A stretch of 64,000 nucleotides of DNA. Source: Thermoflexibacter ruber (lineage in GTDB: Bacteria; Bacteroidota; Bacteroidia; Cytophagales; Thermoflexibacteraceae). Within the stretch, counting starts at the first letter, position 1, and each line of letters opens with the position of its first letter. The notes beneath the pieces were generated by a model, which searched no databases, was not told the DNA's origin, and saw only the letters and a program-made list of their open reading frames with translations. The position numbers were made by a program, and so were the translations under genes. The stretch is from the NCBI RefSeq assembly GCF_900113045.1, contig NZ_FONY01000008.1, forward strand, positions 62,001 through 126,000, in the 5' to 3' direction. Below are positions 63,601 through 64,000 of the stretch, piece after piece.

Positions 63601-64000
63601 AACCGACTTACATTAAAAGGTGAATTGGTAACACTAACAGGCGAACCTCCATCACTGAAGCTATAGACTATGCTATCTGCTTCAAAACCAGGTGCAAATA
63701 CAGGCGTAAAAGTAATTCCCGAGTCTTGACAGCCACCTGCTCCACCTGTTTGAGAAAAGCTTGTAATTTGTGGAGGAGTACCTACCTTAATAGGAACAGG
63801 AGAAGTTACTCTTTTCACACAACCGTTAATGGTAGTAATTTCTATGGCAGGAATATAATTTCCTCTGGTATTATAAGTATAATTCACCAGAGCAGTAAAA
63901 GGAGTAGGCGGAGTATGCGTAGGGCTTGCTGTTACCTCATACGTACCGTCGCCGTCATAGTCAATACGATACTGAGCAATTGGCTCTATCGCATTCATGC
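48624..64000 (-). CDS. Giant T9SS type B surface protein, SprB-like, N-terminus beyond window
   Basis: The frame is open to the window edge (5124 codons from the first Met plus more); no signal peptide is visible, so the real start lies outside. Order from the N-terminal side: PKD-type domains with (D/N/Q)FGDG motifs (about 64000-61400); Ig-like domains (YQWQFSDDGG); an array of about 31 repeats of 85 residues opening NAGxNQxLC with TGTWT and FRWTI (60719-52197, interrupted by two Ig-like segments); a short region; five DUF11 repeats with YQITVRNYGNxELTNVQV (51893-49484); a cadherin/Ig-like pair with SADGxxxYxP; and a C-terminal gliding motility-associated type B sorting domain (IFIPEGFSPNGDGINDVF to the stop). 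This matches SprB-class adhesins, secreted by T9SS and, in Flavobacterium, moved along the cell surface. The porP/sprF partner follows. Confidence 0.9.
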   Translation of the reverse strand, partial: MNAIEPIAQYRIDYDGDGTYEVTASPTHTPPTPFTALVNYTYNTRGNYIPAIEITTINGCVKRVTSPVPIKVGTPPQITSFSQTGGAGGCQDSGITFTPVFAPGFEADSIVYSFSDGGSPVSVTNSPFNVSRLFTQNGTQGFTATAFFNGCPISVPFNYSVPGGIQSPIPSLQVVGGIPDVCTGTPTNNQVCVNISGTLPSPSSPTIYVVNFGDGNTQTFSSASSPATLSNICNTYLNPGTYTITLTATGNNGMGCVATAQRTITISPDASVNVDFTISPNPAISCSANQVSFASTSTITAPGITISQYIWNFGDGSPIVTLPHPVGANVVHTYAPSNTLYNPTLTLVLSNGCTKAYSGAVKTVNIQGPNININATPSLAGCTGVPINFAGVANIVPNSNSIVSWEWDFGDPASGINNTASGQNASHIFNTAGSYTVTLRVRDNNTLQSGSPSAPGCIATRTVTVQIFNRPTASFTINRTTACVGSPVSFTSSTNAGGTATYFWDFGDGNTSTAANPTHTYAAPTVPGTSTTYNVSLTVTNTVGGCSRTVSQNFTVTNVDFDIRANGSNSGITVNCPPQAVSFTSSFIPSNVDPTGWTFNWQFGDGNQANSQNATNEYNAPTAPRQFDVIFTATNTATGCSIVRTLTNFVTITGPRGTFSFTPANLCKPDMVTFTATNFTGNPTQIIWDFGDGSATQTQTITSGETSKTITHTYTTSGSFLPNITLVDGSVPSCRVAYPSPGGVRVNVSGYPNANFTWTGGGQICRNVVVNFQDLSTPDPQTGPVMNPQVNRWSWTIYDGDNGPNQPGPDNPVLFTSSDQNPSFTFTTAKTYLVRLQVRSAFNQGGVPDGCPAEIEKFITIVDPTIVASIISVTPFDRCPNEPVLFTGQANTNVNPKNLLGVWNVYQNPAGVTTPSTAGPLVATFNATVTPNPDPAPWGMIGNYAFSASGTYTIELIVTDAAFCTGGAVATQVVNVDPLPTFVSGPTNQSICVGGTATFTAQPSAASLAAPGVTYQWQFSDDGGMTWFNVVNGATLGGAVYAGATTDMLTITNGSLPLNGYRYRLAITKQNTTQCVGVSSVAGLTVSQVATTAVVNPSVINLCNGTTATLNGNTPTVGTGRWAKISGPLGGAITDELNPVTTVTGLQFGTYVYRWEITSGACPSSFADVTITNSQPANAGTNQNLCNAGSFTLTGNNPALSGGGTGQWTLVSGPSAVTFAPNDASPNVTVNGVIASATPYIFRWTITGAAGCGTTNANVQVLNSPLPTVTNPAPQTVCAGQNATFSVTGGALNYQWQVDDGSGSGFVDISNGVNYAGATTQTLTVINPTVLGFNGNRYRVRVTNPTTTCTNVSNDAQLIVLPNNTETISVLGANPICLGDNVTIRLSTTKVGYSYQLRVGATPVSGVPILTGDGNAQNFAAFAPTATATYNVLIVSPTFNGVSCSQQLSSTVTVVVNQPPSTSFAGANFEVCGTTATLNASVPTTGTGFWTVLEGTATIAPAQLTNPNATVTNISLGTNRLRWRVTNGVCPPSDSEVIITGKPVGVPADAGPDQTICANPMPTSATLAGNNPGTTGTGTWTRISGGATIDNPSQFNTTVSGLTLGANTFRWTVLDQCTNVTTFDEVTINVQNPVVPPSSIAPINLCGTNNTTITASAPINGTGLWTLVSGSGVFGNNTNPVTTVSGLANGANVFRWTVSNACGSEFTEVTVTVNPLGSPANAGPDQRLCVNTTTTTNLNATLPVNGIGQWTRILGGATITNSASNTTSVTNLTAGLNRFRWTVTDACGNTSTDDVDIFLDAAPTPANAGANQTLCAVNNATLAANTVNASNGETGTWVIISGTGIFSPNNNTPNATVTGLSNGNNVFEWRITNSCGTSSSQVTINVVPPPPVANAGPDQTFCGGTTILAATPLPMGSTGQWTIMSQPSGPPPIIVDSSNPNSVVTNLQVGTTVLRWTVSNSTGGVCPTTFDEVSITSQNSNVFAYAGPNVIQCGNTVTLTANTPAAGTNHYWILAPGTTLVSGTLGVPGGANGTPTITVTGLQLGSNVFRWTVGYIGTGCSSAISDVDITRVENTTPANAGPNQTVCQTIGSVTLNGNTPTIGSGTWSVVSVPAGANLTDISFVNPNLPNTVATGFNVVGNYVLRWEISNGACTPSSSTVQISVTAPPTIANAGTDQIICADNTTLNGNIITSGQGTWTVVSAPSGAGTITFGNANLHNTTASGFTVAGDYILRWTSRNGTACNPSESQVRITRLASPTVSNAGANQTVCATSFVLNGNTPAVGTGTWSVVAPTGATVTFSNINSPTATANGLTVNGDYTFTWTISNGICGSSASSVTITVNAPPTTAIVGATQNVCGSTTTLTGNNPTVGTGTWTVIAGGATVDFPNQFNSTVSGLTPGVNRFRWTITNGTCPASSADLLVNSFAPPSTANAGANSLVCSADGFLNAVAPSAGTGTWTLVSGSGAIISPNSPTTQVTGLGLGDNVFRWTVTNGVCPSAGNFSDVTLTRRGSVSLSVAGVSETICGSTYNLNANVPNAAAGETGTWSVIGGATIAPADINNPNAVATNLAVGFNIFTWTVTNGCATSVSSIVITRNDNVTPANAGTDQTVCTPTAQLSANQPTVGTGQWTLVAGSGVFANSGLFNTTVSGLSIGVNTFRWTISSPNCTPSFDEVTIIREEPPTPSFAGINQTICADNTTLNATPVTVGTGTWTVVSGTGSVVSPNSPISQVINLSVGTNILRWTTSNGTCPVSTSEVIITREAPPSTAFAGADQSTCNTTFTLAANTPAVGTGVWTVTAGSGVVTNPNSPTSTVTGLGLGINTFTWTVTNGSCPPSVSSVNITRVEAANTATVGANQVTCLTTANLTGNVPNAGSTGTWIVTAGGATVTDPSNPTSGVTGLTIGVNTFRWRIANACGFTDAFLTITRESPPTTATVGTNQTTCATTWNALSGNTPISGTGTWTVTAGTATVTDVNNSNSGVTGLSLGVNTFRWTIANSCGSSFAEVSIIREQPATVATVGTNQVVCSDVFPALSGNVPLIGTGQWTVTAGGATVTDPSNPNSGVTGLTVGINTFRWRIANSCGFTDAFVTITRQEAPTIANAGTNQSICATSTTLNGNVPMVGTGTWSLASAPSGFTGTVTFNNANQPNATVSGLTQAGDYTFTWTISNGICTPSQANVTISVIPTTFTANAGANQNLCGVTSTTLAGNTATGATGTWTQISGSLASITDINLANTTVTGLTVGTYVFRWTLTGGSCSPSSSDVTIRVAEPANAGPDQTLCAVTTTTLAGNTAIVGTGTWTQVGGAAATISNINSPTPTITGLNTGTYTFRWTISGSPCGTTSDDVVINVVGEPSAGANQVLCNTTSTTLAATAPVVGTGTWTVSPNAGVTIAAPNSPTSTVTGLTIGTVYTFTWTITGTPCILTPQSMTVTAAPNANAGLDQNLCNVTTTTLSGNTPLGGAIGTWTQIGGASATINNQNSPNTTVTGLTSGTYTFRWTISGGGCATSFDDVIVVVSTPANAGLDQNLCGVGITSTTLAATAPITGTGTWTKVSGPAGEMFANINSPTTTVSGLTNGTYIFQWEVTGGACPTTSDQMTILVSSPADAGADIDACNVTTVTLNAIPPTTGAGAWTQISGPSTANFSGNIANATVTNLQTGTYVFRWTITGSACTPSTDDVIVRIAENANAGPDQNICNTTTATLAGNTPISGIGTWTQISGNPVNITNQNSPNTTITGLTTGTYVFEWTLSGGTCGVSSDQVTINVSPTVSAGANQNLCGAVSTILNASNPIAGTGTWSQISGPAIASISNINIPNPTVSGLQAGTYVFRWTITGTPCPNLFSEVTIVNASVPNAGTNQTICFGNSLTMNAQPQIIGTGTWSQVSGPSTANFVNPSANNTAVTNLTVGTYVFRWTVAGTVCPQNNNDVTITVVGVSTTNANASVSDSEYCDNQAPPSVPITVSSTQNGVRYELRNQSGAVVASQTGTGSSITFNLSPAPTTTSTYTVFAIPNTSSITCNAVELQDKAVITVQVCEKQTIGLAKTVLPLSIQDDGSINVTYLLTVRNMGNTELTNIQVTDDLTTVFPAPATYRIVSPPSATGVLLANTGYTGTALNPNLLTGLGRLSAGETQTISFIVNVIPNATSGTYTNTAVARGERGNVVVTDRSTDGVNVDPDNDGDPRESTPTVFTLPPNLARPRIGIAKNVFSIVRQADGSYNVTYQITVRNYGNIELTNVQIVDDLNVTFPSPAQFSIVSAPSATGNLVGNASYTGTGANNLVVSGGRLAAGESQNVVFTVNLIPNTTNNITYRNTATARGQSGTVTVTDNSTDGTNPDPNGDGNPTEESPTPLTLPVDNTNNRPLIGVAKTITNVVRQGDGTYNVTYQITVRNYGNVELTNVQVTEDLNATFPSPAQFRVVGTPAATGNLIANAGFTGTGSNANLLNGGNLAVRESQTVSFTVNLTPNAATASYRNTAVGSGQNGTNRVTDASTDGFNPDPNGDGTPDENIPTVLSIPADSPRIGVAKTLLSAVRQANGSFNLTYLISVRNYGNVALSNVQVTDNLLNTFPSPAQFSVVIPPSATGNLVGNTGFTGTGSNINLLSSGTLGIGERQSISFTVNLIPNATTASFRNTAVGSAQDPTGRPTTDTSTDGLNPDPNNDGNPVEESPTIFNLPITDSGRPFLGVAKNLITPVRQADGSYNFTYQITVRNYGNTEITNLQVTDDLTSTFPSPAQFRVIGAPITTGNLISNANYTGRAGNSNLLSGGRLSIGESQTISFTVNVIPNTTSSAVYRNTAIGSGLAGNTPVTDTSTEGTNPDPNGDGNPSEDTPTTFVLSPESPVTPVPTRFVFTTDNCANTILTEKIILQNVGLVRITPLPNTVTLLRGVVSISADGTMIYRPALNAVGLDSLEYEVCNSLNQCAKGRIVINVLACTSKPPIVRPDEFGTDNCTELTGNILTNDEDPNKTQMKAKVVLNGLTQSGGVYSISADGRFNYLPPKGFVGRDSLVYEACNSTSPLSKCGTAKIYVDVLACEEIFIPEGFSPNGDGINDVFVIKGAERYDIKLQIFNRWGNLIYEDEHYKNTWNAIATVGILIGEGVPDGTYYYIVDLRNGQKPRVGFMTIQR
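49484..51893 (-). repeat. Five tandem DUF11 modules
   Basis: Five copies of about 482 bases (161 residues). Each begins with a (I/V)GxAK block, then VRxxxGSxNxTYxxxVRN, GNxxLTNxQVTDDL, ExQxxxFTVNxxPN and DxSTDGxNPDPNGDG. Copies 2-5 are nearly identical in the opening section, so recombination between them is likely. Confidence 0.85.
52197..59624 (-). repeat. Array of 29 repeats of about 85 residues
   Basis: Consecutive repeats counted by eye from NAGxNQxxC to the next one: 29 copies, average 256 bases. Consensus runs ANAGxNQxxCxxxxTLxGNTPxxGTGTW, then TVxGLxxGxYxFRWTI and SSxxVTI. Two further copies lie at 60207-60719. The repeats differ in hypervariable middle parts. Confidence 0.85.
60207..60719 (-). 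repeat. Two outlying copies of the 85-residue repeat
   Basis: VINLCNGTTATLNGNTPTVG and ANAGTNQNLCNAGSFTLTGN open two copies of the repeat array unit, separated from the main array by two Ig-like segments. Confidence 0.75.

Overview
The window looks like chromosomal DNA of a gliding-type member of the Bacteroidota, most likely the order Cytophagales. The evidence is three proteins with type IX secretion (T9SS) sorting domains, a PorP/SprF-family outer-membrane protein, a PorE-like OmpA protein, a TonB receptor paired with a DUF4249 lipoprotein, signal peptides and lipoboxes on about a third of the genes, and few Shine-Dalgarno sequences. The order is inferred from protein families only. I see no rRNA, tRNA, CRISPR array, phage or insertion-sequence transposase.

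Layout. 0-5.6 kb: small genes. A secreted toroid-lyase-like protein runs off the left edge, followed by a TerB-like protein, a Lys-rich protein, YceI, a three-repeat lipoprotein and a YciI protein. 5.7-17.2 kb: one 3829-residue T9SS type A surface protein built from beta-helix, IPT, FG-GAP, BspA-type, Fn3, LRR and Ig-like modules. 17.4-25.7 kb: OmpA and beta-lactamase-fold genes, a nucleotidyltransferase-MarC-DUF2062 set on the plus strand, then a minus-strand set (C2-like lipoprotein, amidohydrolase, MDR reductase, unrecognised GCADAR protein). 26-41 kb: a second T9SS type A protein, assorted enzymes, a P2-type ATPase, a CDGSH protein, and a TonB receptor/DUF4249 pair.

41-64 kb is the most coherent region. 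A giant T9SS type B protein (at least 5125 codons, N-terminus beyond the right edge) is followed by a PorP/SprF gene. Further downstream are a PorE-like TPR/PD40/OmpA protein and an OmpA protein with three DUF4892-like modules. This resembles the Flavobacterium sprB-sprF arrangement, in which a huge mobile adhesin is exported with its own SprF. Three small genes (Uma2-type nuclease, a PH-like protein and a SHOCT protein) sit between porP/sprF and the PorE-like gene.

Non-coding structure includes an 86-87 bp element with terminal inverted repeats present twice in opposite orientation, a family of CCTAAYGG-centred palindromes restricted to 43.4-48.5 kb, degenerate heptanucleotide tracts inside an OmpA reading frame, and several convincing intrinsic terminators.
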